Below are positions 53,362 to 53,996 of a stretch of DNA of 53,996 nt, in pieces. Each line of letters begins with the position of its first letter. Position 1 is the stretch's first letter. The DNA comes from Actinomadura hibisca NBRC 15177 (GTDB lineage Bacteria; Actinomycetota; Actinomycetes; Streptosporangiales; Streptosporangiaceae): assembly GCF_001552635.1 (NCBI RefSeq), contig NZ_BCRO01000092.1, forward strand, positions 1 through 53,996, given 5' to 3'. Under the pieces are notes generated by a model that made no database searches, was not told the origin of the DNA, and saw nothing but the letters and a program-made list of their open reading frames with translations. A program made the position numbers and the translations under genes.

Positions 53362-53406
53362 TACAACTCAATTGCATGCAACTGACTTGTGTTACATTGA
53401 GTTGTA
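53362..53406. promoter_or_regulatory. OhrR operator region between ohrR and ohr
   Basis: TACAACTCAAT (53362-53372) is the exact complement of ATTGAGTTGTA (53396-53406). Between them lies TTGCATGCAA (53372-53381), itself a palindrome. Such A/T-rich TACAA-type dyads in this position are typical OhrR boxes. Confidence 0.8.
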
Positions 53407-53430
53407 CGCAACCGATTGAGAGGGTTCACC

Positions 53431-53844
53431 ATGGACGCCCTGTACACCGCCGTCGCCACCGCCAACGGCCGCGAGGGCCGCGCCGTCAGCTCCGACGGCC
53501 GACTCGACCTGACCCTGGCCCCGCCGCACGAGATGGGCGGCAACGGCGAGGGCACCAACCCGGAGCAGCTGTTCGCCGCCGGATACGCCGCGTGCTTCGC
53601 CAGCGCGCTGGGCGCGGTCGCCCGCCAGACGAAGCAGGACGTGCGGGATGTGTCGGTGACGGCGGAGGTCGGCATCGGCGGGGATGTGGAGTCGGGTTTC
53701 GGGCTGTCGGTGGTGCTGCGGGTGGAGCTGCCTGAGGGCTTGGAGGGGGAGCCGGGGCGGGAGTTGGTGGAGCGGGCGCACCGGGTCTGCCCTTACTCGA
53801 ACGCGACGCGGGGCAACATTCCGGTTGAGTTGGTTGTTGAGTAG
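53431..53844 (+). CDS. ohr: Organic hydroperoxide resistance protein Ohr (OsmC family)
   Basis: The 137-residue protein has the two Ohr cysteines in YAACFASAL (near residue 54) and RVCPYSNATRGN (near residue 120), plus NPEQLFAAGYAACF. It reduces organic and fatty-acid peroxides in the cytoplasm. The ATG at 53431 is preferred to the GTG-type start at 53416, since family members begin MDALYTAVATA-like. It is controlled by the divergent ohrR. Confidence 0.93.
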   Translation: MDALYTAVATANGREGRAVSSDGRLDLTLAPPHEMGGNGEGTNPEQLFAAGYAACFASALGAVARQTKQDVRDVSVTAEVGIGGDVESGFGLSVVLRVELPEGLEGEPGRELVERAHRVCPYSNATRGNIPVELVVE

Positions 53845-53899
53845 CTGGAGGCGCGCTCTGCGCAACTGCCTCAATTGGCGCTCCGCGCAAGGGCAAGGG

Positions 53900-53996
53900 C
53901 ACGCTCCGCGTCATGCCCGCGCTCCGCGTCATGCCCGCGCTCCGCGTCATGCCCGCGCTCCGCGCCATGCCCGCGCTCCGCGCCATGCCCGCGCTC
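53900..53996. repeat. 18-bp tandem repeat running off the window edge
   Basis: Units of CGCGCTCCGCGTCATGCC start at 53900 (first copy CA instead of CG), 53918, 53936, 53954 and 53972, with a sixth copy cut by the edge at 53990. Copies four and five read CGCCATGCC. It lies 56 bases after ohr; related CGCTCYGCG words occur from 53852. Unique spacers are absent, so this is not CRISPR. Confidence 0.9.

Noticed and set aside
53900..53996. CRISPR array
   Set aside because: Units are directly adjacent with no unique spacers, and no cas genes are present.

Overview
High-GC actinomycete chromosome. Third-codon-position G/C is nearly saturated, long antisense shadow ORFs are common, and genes often overlap by ATGA or TGATG. 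The gene content (Mce-type ATPase, large LuxR regulator, RsbW-like ATPase, MbtH protein) suggests a Streptosporangiales or Thermomonosporaceae-like host; this is inference. No rRNA, tRNA, CRISPR array or transposase was seen.

Region 1 (95-27744) is a non-ribosomal peptide cluster. On the minus strand, sbnA and sbnB make L-2,3-diaminopropionate (Dap). Divergent from them are a stand-alone adenylation protein, three large synthetases (NRPS1, NRPS2, NRPS3), an MbtH-like protein, a GNAT acetyltransferase and a type II thioesterase. The line reads C-A-T / C-[A fragment]-T / C-A-T-E // C-A-T / C-A-T-E // C-A-T-TE, which predicts an N-acylated hexapeptide X1-Dap-D-Thr-X4-D-Thr-X6. The most striking feature is a split adenylation domain. 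The stand-alone protein (2503-4014) stops 21 residues after motif A8. Module 2 of NRPS1 has no adenylation core, but carries just the missing tail (A9, A10 and its lysine) between C2 and T2. The two pieces match almost end to end. The specificity residues read from the stand-alone piece suit a diamino acid, and the Dap genes are adjacent. The cluster also carries in-frame insertions of dispersed repeats in three domains, and similar palindromes in both promoter regions.

Region 2 (27745-37097) holds a small Cys-rich protein, an Mce-type ABC ATPase, an ornithine-cyclodeaminase-family dehydrogenase, a small zinc-ribbon protein, an SDR plus dihydrodipicolinate-reductase-like pair behind a KstR-like operator, a large LuxR-family ATPase regulator and a GT4 glycosyltransferase.

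Region 3 (37392-44219) holds a lipoprotein serpin, a YGSNL-motif protein, a Bcp peroxiredoxin, a CocE/NonD hydrolase, an MscS channel, an RsbW-like ATPase fused to ankyrin repeats, and a DEDDh exonuclease.

Region 4 (44433-49967) is a compact operon encoding a GrpE-like protein, an unusual Hsp70 with an extra domain between its ATPase and substrate-binding regions, a TPR-TM-OmpA protein, and a membrane protein with a degenerate J-like N-terminus and a zinc ribbon. It looks like a dedicated, envelope-linked Hsp70 system.

Region 5 (49971-53996) holds an ArsR-type regulator, an EamA permease, a PlsC-like acyltransferase, the divergent ohrR/ohr pair with its operator, and an 18-bp tandem repeat running off the window edge.
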